Assembly: GCA_040772845.1 (NCBI GenBank)
Contig: JAXGXG010000002.1
Span: 124,001 to 188,000, forward strand
Source of the DNA: PWXP01 sp040772845
GTDB taxonomy: Bacteria; Planctomycetota; Planctomycetia; Pirellulales; Thermoguttaceae
Reading direction: 5' to 3'
Length of the DNA stretch: 64,000 nucleotides
Shown here: one piece after another, positions 1 to 9,182 of the stretch
Position numbering within the stretch: the stretch's first letter is position 1
Layout: every line of letters begins with the position of its first letter
The notes under the pieces: generated by a model
Told to the model about the DNA's origin: nothing
Databases searched by the model: none
What the model saw: the letters and a program-made list of their open reading frames with translations, nothing else
Translations under genes and position numbers: made by a program

Positions 1-130
1 GGCTGCAATTGGACGGCAGTCCGAATGACTTCATTCAAGGCCCACCGCCTTGCTGAACCAGCGTTGCTGTTCCACCAGCCCGGACGTGGGACGGGGAACG
101 CGAGGCGGCACTCGAACTGCTACCCCCCCG

Positions 131-1021
131 TTACACCGCAGGCAGGTCGTGCCCGGTGAGCTTCTGGTAGGCCTCGCGATACTTCTGCCGGGTTTTTTCG
201 ACGATCTCGTCGGGCAGGGCAGGGGGAGTGCTGTTCTTGTCCCAGCCGGATGAGGAGAGCCAGTCGCGAACGAACTGCTTGTCGAACGACGGCTGCCCGC
301 GTCCCGGCTCGTACGCGTCGGCCGGCCAGAACCGGGAGCTGTCCGGCGTGAGCGCTTCATCGATGAGGATGATCTCGCCACCGACCAGGCCGAATTCGAA
401 CTTCGTGTCCGCAATGATGATGCCCTGGTTGCGCGCGTAGTCGGTTCCGCGCTGGAAGATGGCCAGGCTGCGGCGGCGCAACTCGTCTGCAACCTCACGC
501 CCAACGATCTCGACCATCTGCTCAAATGGGATATTCTCGTCGTGCCCCGTCTCGGCCTTCATGGCCGGCGTGAAGATAGGTTCCGGCAGAGGCGAACTCT
601 CGACAAGTCCGGCGGGAATCGGAATACCGCAAACCGTCCCACTACGCTGATATTCGGCCCAGCCCGAACCGGCCAGATAGCCGCGCACCACGCATTCGAT
701 CGGGATCACTTGTGTCTTCCGGGCGAGCGTGGTGCGGCCACGAAGCATTTCGCGGTCGGCCCCCTCGGGCAAGTCCATCTGATCCACGTCCGTCGTAATG
801 AGATGGTTCGGCTCTTCCAGACGATCGAACCAGAAAGCGGCAATCTGGGTAAGTACGCGTCCCTTGTCCGGGATCCCGGTGGGCAACACCCAGTCGAAGG
901 CGCTCAGGCGATCTGTGCTGACCAGCAGCAGATTGTCGCCCATTTCGTAGACATCGCGCACCTTGCCACGGCGAACAGTCAGTCCGGGAAGAGAAGTCTC
1001 TGACAGTACGGATTGGCTCAT
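131..1021 (-). CDS. purC: Phosphoribosylaminoimidazole-succinocarboxamide synthase (SAICAR synthetase)
   Basis: Cytosolic purine biosynthesis enzyme that joins CAIR and aspartate with ATP to give SAICAR. The 296-residue protein begins MSQSVLSETSLPGLTVRRGK and shows the family landmarks in order: GKVRDVYE near the N-terminus, STDRLSAFDWVLP, the ECVVRGYLAGSGW block, and IIIADTKFEFG followed by LIDEALTPDSSRFWP. Length matches the single-domain form of about 290-300 residues. An ATG ten codons upstream exists, but the internal ATG starts exactly where homologues begin. It stands alone and is divergent from the GH10-like gene. The family is certain; only the start is in slight doubt. Confidence 0.97.
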   Translation of the reverse strand: MSQSVLSETSLPGLTVRRGKVRDVYEMGDNLLLVSTDRLSAFDWVLPTGIPDKGRVLTQIAAFWFDRLEEPNHLITTDVDQMDLPEGADREMLRGRTTLARKTQVIPIECVVRGYLAGSGWAEYQRSGTVCGIPIPAGLVESSPLPEPIFTPAMKAETGHDENIPFEQMVEIVGREVADELRRRSLAIFQRGTDYARNQGIIIADTKFEFGLVGGEIILIDEALTPDSSRFWPADAYEPGRGQPSFDKQFVRDWLSSSGWDKNSTPPALPDEIVEKTRQKYREAYQKLTGHDLPAV

Positions 1022-1246
1022 ATCGGTCACCAGGGGGAAATAGGGAAACAAGGGAAGCAGCTACAATCTTTGCCACCCACAAAATACCAGGGGCGGAGCA
1101 TAACGCACAGAACCCGCTTTGCCAAGTGGCCTCGGGGTGATGCACCGCCGGTTGCTGACCGGGCCGTGCAACGATAAACTGATACTATTTGACATGATAT
1201 TCCGTACCAACTTGGCTGCCTGCACCCCCTCGAGGGAACCAACCCG

Positions 1247-2722
1247 ATGGGAGTTTTGCGGTTTCGCATTTGTCCGCCCGAACGCCTGACCGACGAGATG
1301 GCCGGGCAGGCGTATCTGACCGGCCTTGACCGGATGGCATGGCGTGTCGAGACGCGCCGCCAGGGCGACATTCTGTCGCTCAGTCGTGAGGCGACGGAAT
1401 CGGCGAGTCTGCACGTGCCCTGGCCGATCGAGCGCCATGGCGCGGTAACGGTTTCCACAGGTGGTCTTCTGGAGCGCGAGGAACCGTACCTCCTGCCGCT
1501 GGAGCTTGCACGGGGAACGCTGGGGCAGCTACGCAACCAACTGGCCGATTGGCAGTCGATCGGGCTGGCCGTGGCCCAACCCATCCGGACTCGCATCGGC
1601 GAGGCCACAAGACAACTCGCCCGCGCGGCAACCTGCCAACACGACATCGAAGCATGTGCCCAACATGCGGAGACTTCGCTCTGCTTGTCGTACGAGGCAG
1701 CCGTCCTACTGACAGCAACGTATACCGACCAATCGATTGCCGTCCGGCGCCGGGGCGGAGCACGGCTGGCAGCCTGGTTGGGCGCCAAGCTGGGCGTCTC
1801 CCCGTTGGATGAAACGACCGCTTCGCACTTCCTCGGCGCATTCAACGCGGCCAACGTCTCCATCGACTGGCGCGATATCGAGACGACGGAAGGAAGCTTC
1901 GACTGGTCGCGTTGCGATCAGCAGGTTGCCTGGTGCCACCTGCACGGCTTGCGGACTGTCGCCGGCCCGCTGGTGACACTGGCGCCACATACCTTGCCAG
2001 ACTGGCTGGCTCTTTGGGAAGACGATTTCGAGAACTTGCTGACCTTCGTTGAAGAGCTTGTAAGTACGGCGGTCAGCCGATATCGGGGCAAGATCGATCT
2101 GTGGCAGTGTGCAGGGCGGGTGAATACGGGCGACGTGCTCAGTCTGTCGGAGCAGGACAAACTCCGCTTGGCGGCTCGCAGTGTCGAGTTGGTTCGCGAA
2201 TTGGATCCGGAGGCGCCGGCCGCGATTGCACTGGACCAACCGTGGGCGGAGTATATGAGCCGGTACGACGCCGATTTTCCGCCGCTTCAGTTTGCCGATG
2301 CCCTGATCCGCGCCGGGCTGGACATTTCGGGCCTTGCGTTGGAAATCAACCTATCGCGGTCGCCGGGAGGGAGCCTGCCGCGTTCTCCGCTGGAACTGAG
2401 CCGGCAGATGGACGCTTGGGGATCACTCGGTCTGCCGCTCTACCTTCATATCAGTGCCCCGAGCAAGGGCGTGAACGATCCACTTGCGCACCGCGGGTTC
2501 CAGCGCGCCCCCGGAAAATGGAGCACACGTGCTCAACAAGCCTGGATCACCCGTTGCGTCCCGCTCATGCTGGCCAAGCCGTACGTGGCAGGCGTCTTCT
2601 GGAACCAACTAAGCGACGCCGAGCCGCACGAGTTCCCGCACGCCGGCCTTTTCGACAACCAAGGCGGCCCGAAACCGGCCCTTGAGACGCTTGCCGCCAT
2701 GCGCCGCGCCCACCTGCGATGA
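1247..2722 (+). CDS. GH10-like (endo-1,4-beta-xylanase fold) protein, possibly catalytically degenerate
   Basis: 491 residues. The first ~170 form an N-terminal domain I do not recognise. Residues ~175-485 look like a glycoside hydrolase family 10 TIM barrel: AFNAANVSIDWRDIETTEG is the usual barrel-entry strand with substrate-site residues, followed by HGLRTVAGPLV, then IDLWQCAGRVN and, late, GVFWNQLSD. In active xylanases the acid/base glutamate sits in a WDVVNE-like motif; here the matching stretch reads LWQCAGRVN with no glutamate. The nucleophile region may be GLALEIN. No signal peptide is seen, so it is probably cytosolic. A GAGGG sequence precedes the ATG. The fold is likely; xylanase activity is not supported. 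Confidence 0.7.
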   Translation: MGVLRFRICPPERLTDEMAGQAYLTGLDRMAWRVETRRQGDILSLSREATESASLHVPWPIERHGAVTVSTGGLLEREEPYLLPLELARGTLGQLRNQLADWQSIGLAVAQPIRTRIGEATRQLARAATCQHDIEACAQHAETSLCLSYEAAVLLTATYTDQSIAVRRRGGARLAAWLGAKLGVSPLDETTASHFLGAFNAANVSIDWRDIETTEGSFDWSRCDQQVAWCHLHGLRTVAGPLVTLAPHTLPDWLALWEDDFENLLTFVEELVSTAVSRYRGKIDLWQCAGRVNTGDVLSLSEQDKLRLAARSVELVRELDPEAPAAIALDQPWAEYMSRYDADFPPLQFADALIRAGLDISGLALEINLSRSPGGSLPRSPLELSRQMDAWGSLGLPLYLHISAPSKGVNDPLAHRGFQRAPGKWSTRAQQAWITRCVPLMLAKPYVAGVFWNQLSDAEPHEFPHAGLFDNQGGPKPALETLAAMRRAHLR

Positions 2723-2870
2723 TCGCCTCCGTATCACCCTTCTCCAAGCAGCCGCGATTGACCGGCAGGAGGATCCGAGGACCGCTTGTCGCTGACAAAC
2801 CACGGCTCTCGCGCGACAAGAAAACAGATGACGGAATGCCGTTATTGACAGGCAAAACTGTCGTTCTTTA

Positions 2871-3012
2871 CTCAAACTGAAAACGCCACCACCGACCCTG
2901 CGTCGGTGGAGCGGTGTTTGACAACTAACCGAAGGAGCCCTGTGAGGCCGCTTGTAGTTGCCAAACATCGCTCCACGGGGATAAACCCGGGCGGTGGCGT
3001 TTTCAGTTTGAG
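2871..3012. repeat. 142-bp palindromic element with perfect 20-bp inverted ends
   Basis: The outer arms CTCAAACTGAAAACGCCACC (2871-2890) and its exact complement (2993-3012) bound the element. A second nested pair lies inside: GGAGCGGTGTTTGACAACTA (2908-2927) against a near-complement at 2954-2973. The left 58 bp recur almost unchanged at 23969-24026. The right half shares its core with the 289-bp repeats at 56911 and 58322. No ORF is carried. It looks like a miniature non-autonomous mobile element or a structured intergenic repeat. It fills most of the 2723-3133 gap, which holds no gene. Confidence 0.85.
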
Positions 3013-3133
3013 TTCTTCGCAAAGCTGCATGGTTGCCCCAAATCATCAGGGCGACTATAGTACATCTGCCTCGCGACATGCGCCGCAAGACCGAAACGCC
3101 CAACCGACCCTCGCCCCGCCGGAGATGTCACTG

Positions 3134-4582
3134 ATGAACTGCTTCCTCCGCCCCCTCCTGTGGTCCGCCATTCTCTTGACCTTGCCCGGCGAGGGATTCG
3201 CACGCACCTGGACCGACGTGACGGGCACTTACCGCATCGATGCCGAGTTCGTCGATGTGGTTGAGGGCAAGGTGCAACTGAAGCGCGCCCAGGGCGCGAT
3301 CATCGCCGTACCGCTGGACAAGCTTAGCGAACAGGACCGCGACCACATCAAACGCCTTCTGGCAGAGTCGCTCAAGTCGGCGCCGCAGGCAAGCCAACCA
3401 GCGGGCCCGCCAGCATCGGCCGGCACAGCAAACGAGAAACCAGCCACCGGGCAGCCGGCAGCCGAAAAACCACTGGCCGAGAAGCCGCCGGCCCACACCG
3501 GCCAGTTCCAGACTCCGCTGTCTGAGCATTCCCCCCTGGCCGCCCGCACTGCCTTGTTTCCGCGCATGGTCCAGCCGCGAGACCTGAATCGCGCGGCCAT
3601 GGAATACCAGCAGCAACTCGGGGCCGCTTTCAACTCCGAATACTTCTACGAGCCTGACAAGGAGACCTGCCAGGTCTACGTTCCCGACGACTACGACGGA
3701 ACCGTTCCCTATGGCCTGTTCGTCTTCATCAACTCAAGTGATAGCGGCAGTCCGCAGGGGAACTGGCTTCCGGTACTCAAGAAACACCGGTTGATCTACA
3801 TCGGTCCCGACAAGGCCGGCAACGAGCAGGACGTACTCCTGCGTCGCGCTCCGCTGGCCTTGGACTCGGTGCACAACATGGGCCGCCAGTACGCCATCGA
3901 TCCGGCTCGCGTCTACATTTCCGGCAACTCCGGCGGCGGCCGGCTTGCCAGCCGTGTTGCGATGGCCTTTCCGGACGTATTCACCGGGGGCCAATATCAC
4001 GTGGGCGCCGACGACCACCGAACCACGGCGGTCGGCAACGCAGCTTCCTCAAAGCTGGCGGCGGCGGCGCGTAACCTGGGACGCTACGTCTTCATTACCG
4101 GCGACGACGACATGAACCGCGCCGAGATGCAGGGCCATGCCAACCGCATGTTGGCCGGCGGATTCCGGTTCGTCACGTACCTGCAGATTCCCAACCACGG
4201 CCATTCGGGACCACCGGGAGACTGGTTCGAAAAGGGAATCCTGGCACTCGACGCTCCTTTGCGCGAAGCCGCACAAGCCCAATACGAAGCGGCCCAGAAG
4301 GCCTTGGAACGGCAGCAGTGGGACCGGGCCCTGCTGCCTTTGCAGGCGGCAGCCGCACACGGCCACGATCAGCCGTTTGCCCCCGAGGCCCTGAAGGCCT
4401 TGCAGGAAATCCAAGCCAGGTACAATACCGACGTCGCGGCCGTCGAGCGACTGCTGGCCGAGGACAATCTCGCCGAGGCGAACAAGCAGTTGGCCGAGTT
4501 CCGCAAGGCATGGCCCCAGGCCGGCCGGAACGATGCGAAGCGCCTTGGCGGGGCCATTCAGAAAGCGCGCCGCACCCAGTAG
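3134..4582 (+). CDS. Exported SHD1-domain protein fused to an esterase-like alpha/beta hydrolase
   Basis: 482 residues. A signal peptide (MNCFLRPLLWSAILLTLPGEGFA) is followed by an SHD1 (SLA1 homology 1) domain at about 25-85: it starts RTWTDVTGTYRIDAEFVD and continues with a basic VQLKRAQG and VPLDKLSEQDRDHI. A low-complexity Ala/Pro/Lys linker (~90-135) follows, then a PHB-depolymerase/esterase-like domain with a nucleophile elbow SGNSGGGR, serine at residue 266, and a late NHGHSG that can supply the histidine. The C-terminal ~100 residues are helical. GGAG at 3121-3124 sits nine bases before this ATG; an in-frame ATG at 3125 is the alternative. SHD1 proteins are abundant in planctomycetes. 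The substrate is unknown. Confidence 0.8.
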   Translation: MNCFLRPLLWSAILLTLPGEGFARTWTDVTGTYRIDAEFVDVVEGKVQLKRAQGAIIAVPLDKLSEQDRDHIKRLLAESLKSAPQASQPAGPPASAGTANEKPATGQPAAEKPLAEKPPAHTGQFQTPLSEHSPLAARTALFPRMVQPRDLNRAAMEYQQQLGAAFNSEYFYEPDKETCQVYVPDDYDGTVPYGLFVFINSSDSGSPQGNWLPVLKKHRLIYIGPDKAGNEQDVLLRRAPLALDSVHNMGRQYAIDPARVYISGNSGGGRLASRVAMAFPDVFTGGQYHVGADDHRTTAVGNAASSKLAAAARNLGRYVFITGDDDMNRAEMQGHANRMLAGGFRFVTYLQIPNHGHSGPPGDWFEKGILALDAPLREAAQAQYEAAQKALERQQWDRALLPLQAAAAHGHDQPFAPEALKALQEIQARYNTDVAAVERLLAEDNLAEANKQLAEFRKAWPQAGRNDAKRLGGAIQKARRTQ

Positions 4583-4612
4583 CGCAGGGACCGATCCCCC
4601 GGGGCTGTCGCG

Positions 4613-5635
4613 TTACGATGCGTGCAGAATGAGCCCTTGCGGCCCGGCTTCCGCAACGATCCCGCCAGGGAAAGTATGCTTGCGGTGTGGGGAAGCAGGG
4701 TTGCCCGACATGAATACCATTTCGGCCATGAGTCGCCATTGCTCGAAGCCCATCTGTTGCATCGGCCAGCCCTGCTCCTGCCATACGGTGACGAGCAACT
4801 CGCGCACCAGCGCCACCGGTTCCGAATGCAGCCGTTGCGTCTCCAGCCGCACCGGGCCATCCTTCTCCTCGCTGCGGCACTCCGCCAGCAACGGACCGAT
4901 CTGTCGATCCATCCAGAGCCGCACGTCTTCAGCCATCACGCCCAGCCGGAGCAGGGCCTCGGCGACATTCGGGTTGTAGTCCCGAGCAAGCTGCGGCAGC
5001 AAATCGTGCCGAATACGATTGCGCGTGAATCGCCGGTCGGCATTGCTCGCATCGATGCGATACGATTGTCGCCGATCGGCCAGATATCCCAGCACATCCG
5101 TACGCCGGACGCCCAGTAGCGGTCGGATCAGCGTGAGGTGACCAAGCGGTCGCGCGCGCGTCATCCCGCGAAGCCCCCCCAGGCCGGTACCGCGGACAAT
5201 CCGGTGCAAAATGGTCTCCGCCTGGTCATCGGCCGTGTGAGCCAGCGCTACGTACCGGGCGCCATGGCGACCGGCAACCTCTTCCAGGAAGTCGTACCGG
5301 ACACGTCGGGCAGCCGTCTCCAATCCCGCGCCGGAGGGTGCGATCTCCTCGGACAAGCTGGCATGGCCGACTTCACACGCAATGCCCAGTTGCCGGCACA
5401 AGGCGACCACGAACTGTTCGTCCGCCGTGGCGTCGTCTCCACGCAGATGATGATTCAGATGTGCCGCCAGCAGTTTCCCAATCGGGGGGCTGCTCTCCGT
5501 TCGCCGCCTCAAGGCAGCCATGGCGCATAGCAGGGCCACACTGTCCGGACCACCGGAGACAGCGACCAGGACCGTGACGTCGCGCCACTGCCGTTGAGGC
5601 CATGCACGGGCCAAACCCTCTTCAAATGGATGCAT
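4613..5635 (-). CDS. tilS: tRNA(Ile)-lysidine synthase
   Basis: Modifies the wobble cytidine of tRNA-Ile(CAU) to lysidine with ATP and lysine, an essential decoding step. The 340-residue protein carries the PP-loop SGGPDS at residues 27-32, followed by LAAHLNHHLRGDDATADEQFV, YVALAHTADDQAET and the GLGGLRGM segment, all typical of TilS. The C-terminal ~130 residues form the substrate-recognition region. The start chosen (MHPFEEGLAR) is ten codons inside the longest frame and leaves the usual short N-terminal extension. It converges on the esterase gene with a 30-bp gap. Confidence 0.95.
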   Translation of the reverse strand: MHPFEEGLARAWPQRQWRDVTVLVAVSGGPDSVALLCAMAALRRRTESSPPIGKLLAAHLNHHLRGDDATADEQFVVALCRQLGIACEVGHASLSEEIAPSGAGLETAARRVRYDFLEEVAGRHGARYVALAHTADDQAETILHRIVRGTGLGGLRGMTRARPLGHLTLIRPLLGVRRTDVLGYLADRRQSYRIDASNADRRFTRNRIRHDLLPQLARDYNPNVAEALLRLGVMAEDVRLWMDRQIGPLLAECRSEEKDGPVRLETQRLHSEPVALVRELLVTVWQEQGWPMQQMGFEQWRLMAEMVFMSGNPASPHRKHTFPGGIVAEAGPQGLILHAS

Positions 5636-6718
5636 AGGCCCTATTCTAGCCGGGAAGCCGCGCAATTGTGCACTAACCCCGCCCGCATGAAAGCGAGTTC
5701 TTGCAGAAGGGGGGATTCGTTCTCGTACGACCCCGGATTATTCATCTACGCAGGGTGAAGGTCGCGTAGATCTTTGGTAGGTCCGCACAAGCCGCAACCG
5801 AGCCGATTTACCGCCTGCCGCCTGGAACAAGGCCGACATCAGCGACCGATGCCCCACCAAGGAAGCGACTTGTTTGACCCACCCTACCTATCGTGAAAAA
5901 CCCGGCCTAAAGGCGGCACTCCAGCGATGGCGGGCTCCGTGCAGAAGCCGGAAACCGGCGTTTCCACATGTATCCCACCCCTCTTAAAGGGTCGGTGCTG
6001 CGTCGTTCTTCCCATAACCCCCCATCTTTGCACGAAATATCGCCCAAGCCCCTACCAACAAGAGAGTTAGGTCAACAGGCTGCCAATCTCAGCTTTGCAA
6101 ACGGTGTCGCTTCTGTTAAGATAGTATTTGAAAGAACAAAATGGGTGCCTTCGGCGGAACCTGCTGAGGCCGGAGTGCGGCCCCCAAGTAGACGAATTGA
6201 TAGGTAATTGGTAGCAACGGCCAATCGGGTACGTAGTCTGATGCACCTGCTTGTGTTAATGTTGATCGTGTTGCAAAGGCTTCTTGCGTTTTGCCGGCGC
6301 ATGGCATGCGGTGTGAGCCGCATGGCCGAGTGCTCGGCATCGCGAGGGTCAACGTGGCCGGTCGGAATTTGCTCGTGCTGGACTGTGGAACCAGGTTGGA
6401 TGAAGGTGCGCCGTGTGGCGGGTTTGTTTCGGGAAGGAGGCGTGCCGCGGGCATGGTGCGTCTGCGAATGGTCACGGGCCGAGAGCGGGAACTGCCAACC
6501 CACTCGCTGCTTAACCCCATGTCCCCCTGGCGCCCCCCATATCCTTTCCAAGTTCGTCCGGCAGTCGCAGCTTGGGCCGCCTACAGGGCTCTGATGCGCC
6601 GCGTCGTGCGGCCTGCTCAGGACTCTCCGGTTTCTGTTGGTATCCGCCCGACGGGGTGAGCGTACGGTACGGTGCGCCCTCCGGCATCCCAGGCGATTAC
6701 ACCGACAAGGAACCCCAT
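5636..6718. other. Gene-poor interval between tilS and rny
   Basis: This 1.08-kb stretch holds one dispersed repeat (5731-5905) directly followed by a short AAAGGCGGCACTCC motif that recurs in other intergenic parts of the window. The rest contains short overlapping frames in several phases, none with a convincing ribosome binding site and protein together. I see no tRNA-like cloverleaf. The last ~100 bp should hold the rny leader. Confidence 0.6.
5731..5905 (+). repeat. Dispersed ~175-bp repeat, copy A
   Basis: This copy runs from CCCGGATTATTCATCTACG to ATCGTGAAAAACCCGG. It matches the complement of 23743-23919 over its whole length, with shared blocks such as GGTCCGCACAAGCCGCAACC and CAAGGAAGCGACTTGTTTGA. 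The two ends are a loose inverted pair (CCGGATTATTCA versus CCGGGTTTTTCA). No ORF lies inside. It is probably a miniature mobile element. Lone copies of the CCGGATTA(C/T)TCAT end also occur near 25892 and 56732. Confidence 0.85.
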
Positions 6719-8329
6719 ATGATATCCCCCGACGCCCTCGGCATGACCCGCGTGGCCGTTCTGGCGAACCTGACATTCTACGATGCCCTCGGCATCATGT
6801 TCGTGGCCATCCTGGCCGCGGCTCTGACGTTCGGGATCACCAGACTTCTCGATCGGCTGCGCCGCAAGGATGCCGAATCTGAGGCACGCGAAATCCTCCG
6901 CCGCGCCGACCAGGAAGTGGAGGCCCGGCGCCGCGAGGCCGAGCTGGAAATCAAAGAAACGGCCATCCACCAGAAGGCCGAAGCCGAAAAGGAACTCCGC
7001 CGCATCCGCGAAGAACTCCACGAGCGAGAACGCCTGCTCGATAAACGGCAGGATGCACTCGAAGAACAAGCCGAGCAGTTGCGCAAGCAGGAGCGAATTG
7101 TCGAAAGCACCCAGCGCAAGCTGACCGAACGCATTCAGGATACGAACCGCCGCAAGGAAGATCTGTCCAAACTCGTGGACTTGCAGCGTCAGACGCTCCA
7201 CGAACTGAGCGGCCTGTCGCACGAAGAAGCGGTCCAACGCCTGCTGGAACTGCTCGACAAGCAGCTCCAGCAGGAGACCGGCGCCGTCATCCTTCGGCAC
7301 GAGAAACGCGTGGCCGAGATCTGCGAGGAGAAGACGCGAGAAACGCTGTTGACGGCTCTTCAGCGGTATGCGGCGGCCCACACGGCCGAGACGACCACAA
7401 GCACGGTCGGCATCCCGAACGACGAGATGAAGGGTCGCATTATCGGCCGCGAAGGGCGCAATATCCGCGCATTCGAGAAGGCCACGGGCGTCGATGTGAT
7501 CATCGACGACACGCCGGGCGTGGTCGTAGTCAGCGCGTTCGATACGATCCGGCGCGAGGTCGCCCGAATGGCCCTGAACAAGCTCATTACCGACGGGCGC
7601 ATCCATCCGGCCCGCATCGAGGAGCTGGTTGCCGGAACGCAGCGCGAGCTGGAACGCTACATCCAAAAAGTAGGCGAGGAGGCGTGCCAGGAGGTGGAGG
7701 CGCACGGCTTGCACGAACGGCTGGTCAACTTGCTCGGCCGGCTCCATTTCCGCACAAGCTATAGCCAGAACGTGCTCCGGCACAGCGTCGAGGTGGCGTT
7801 CATTGCCGGGATGCTGGCCGACGAAATGGGATTCAATGGCGAGTTGGCCCGCCGCTGCGGACTGCTGCACGACATTGGCAAGGCGGCCGACCACGAGACG
7901 GAAGGCGGGCACCCGAAGATCGGCGCCGACCTGTTGAAACGGTATGGCGAGTGCGCCGAGGTCATCCACGCCGCGGCGGCCCACCACGACGACCACCGCG
8001 TGGAGAACCCGTACACCGTGCTGGTCGCAGCAGCCGATGCGTGTAGCGCGTCGCGACCCGGCGCACGACGCGAGACGCTCGAACGTTACGTCAAGCGCAT
8101 GGAGGAACTGGAGTCGATCGCCGGCTCCTTCGCGGGTGTTGAGCAGGCGTACGCGATCCAGGCCGGGCGAGAAATGCGCGTGATCGTCAGTGCGAAAGAG
8201 ACTACCGACGAGACGGCCGCCAAGGTCTGCCACGACATTGTTCGGGCATTCGAAGAGCGGCTGACCTACCCCGGTGAGATCAAAGTGACCGTGCTTCGCG
8301 AGACTCGCCACATAGAAATGGCTCGATAG
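6719..8329 (+). CDS. rny: Ribonuclease Y
   Basis: Membrane-anchored endoribonuclease that starts mRNA decay. 536 residues: one N-terminal membrane helix (~22-40), a long charged coiled coil (~45-200, rich in EAE/RRE/QLRKQE heptads), a KH domain with the GRIIGREGRNIRAFE loop near residue 238, and an HD domain with HSVEVAFIAG and the metal-binding LLHDIGKA near 381, then AAAHHDD. Length and order match RNase Y. The start is set by AAGGA just upstream of the ATG and by the short pre-membrane segment; the longer upstream frame would bury the membrane helix. It is followed 8 bp later by ymdB, the same pairing seen in Bacillus. Confidence 0.97.
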   Translation: MISPDALGMTRVAVLANLTFYDALGIMFVAILAAALTFGITRLLDRLRRKDAESEAREILRRADQEVEARRREAELEIKETAIHQKAEAEKELRRIREELHERERLLDKRQDALEEQAEQLRKQERIVESTQRKLTERIQDTNRRKEDLSKLVDLQRQTLHELSGLSHEEAVQRLLELLDKQLQQETGAVILRHEKRVAEICEEKTRETLLTALQRYAAAHTAETTTSTVGIPNDEMKGRIIGREGRNIRAFEKATGVDVIIDDTPGVVVVSAFDTIRREVARMALNKLITDGRIHPARIEELVAGTQRELERYIQKVGEEACQEVEAHGLHERLVNLLGRLHFRTSYSQNVLRHSVEVAFIAGMLADEMGFNGELARRCGLLHDIGKAADHETEGGHPKIGADLLKRYGECAEVIHAAAAHHDDHRVENPYTVLVAAADACSASRPGARRETLERYVKRMEELESIAGSFAGVEQAYAIQAGREMRVIVSAKETTDETAAKVCHDIVRAFEERLTYPGEIKVTVLRETRHIEMAR

Positions 8330-8337
8330 GTGATTGC

Positions 8338-9147
8338 GTGAGAATTCTGCTGGCAGGCGACGTGGTCGGAAAACCGGGGCGACAGATCATCACCCGCGTT
8401 ATGCGCGGCCTGCGCGCCGAGGAGCAGCTCGATTTCGTGATTGTCAACGCCGAGAACGCCGCCGGCGGATCGGGCATTACCCCGGCCATCTACCACGAGC
8501 TGATCGAGGCCGGCGTCGATGCCATTACCCTGGGCGACCACTGCTTTCGCCGCGCGGAGATCTTTTCGATTCTCCAGTCGCAGCGCCGCATCGTGCGCCC
8601 GGGCAATTACCCATCCAGCGCTCCCGGCCACGACGTGGCTTTGCTCCACACGCACGACCAAACGCCCGTTGCCGTATTTACCCTGCTGGGCCGCGTCTTC
8701 ATGCCGCCGGTCGACAGCCCGTTCACCGCGGCCGACCGCATCCTCTCGCATCTGCCGGCCGATGTCCGCGTGATCGTGGTCGACTTCCACGCAGAAGCCA
8801 CCAGCGATATGCAACTGATGGGGCGGCACCTCGACGGCCGGGTGTCGGCGGTGCTGGGGACCCACACCCATGTCCCCACGGCCGATGAGTGCATCTTTCC
8901 GGGGGGTACGGCATTCCAGTGCGATGTCGGCATGACCGGCCCGCACGAGAGCATTCTGGGCCGCCGGATCGATCGGGTTCTCCAGGTCACCAAGACGTTT
9001 CGGCCTGCCCAGTTTGAAGTCGCTACCGGCGACGTACGGCTCAATGGAACGATTGTCGACATCGATCCTTCCACAGGCCGCGCCACGGCCATTCGGCGGC
9101 TGTGCGTTGACGAAGCCGCGGCAAATCGATTGGCGAGAAACAGTTAG
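8338..9147 (+). CDS. ymdB: YmdB-family metallophosphoesterase (TIGR00282)
   Basis: 269 residues with a GTG start. Conserved metal-site motifs appear in family order: MRILLAGDVVGKPGR at the N-terminus, VNAENAAGGSG near 40, LGDHCF near 63, DFHAEATSDM near 150 and GTHTHVPTAD near 180. Members hydrolyse 2',3'-cyclic nucleotides and affect biofilm and motility decisions in Firmicutes. The gene lies 8 bp after rny, so the two are almost certainly co-transcribed. The role in this organism is inferred from the family. Confidence 0.93.
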   Translation: MRILLAGDVVGKPGRQIITRVMRGLRAEEQLDFVIVNAENAAGGSGITPAIYHELIEAGVDAITLGDHCFRRAEIFSILQSQRRIVRPGNYPSSAPGHDVALLHTHDQTPVAVFTLLGRVFMPPVDSPFTAADRILSHLPADVRVIVVDFHAEATSDMQLMGRHLDGRVSAVLGTHTHVPTADECIFPGGTAFQCDVGMTGPHESILGRRIDRVLQVTKTFRPAQFEVATGDVRLNGTIVDIDPSTGRATAIRRLCVDEAAANRLARNS

Positions 9148-9182
9148 CCACGCGAGGGCTTGCACAACCTCCAGGATTCGCC

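Noticed and set aside
6617..8311. 564-codon minus-strand frame opposite rny
   Set aside because: Shadow of RNase Y; no independent support.
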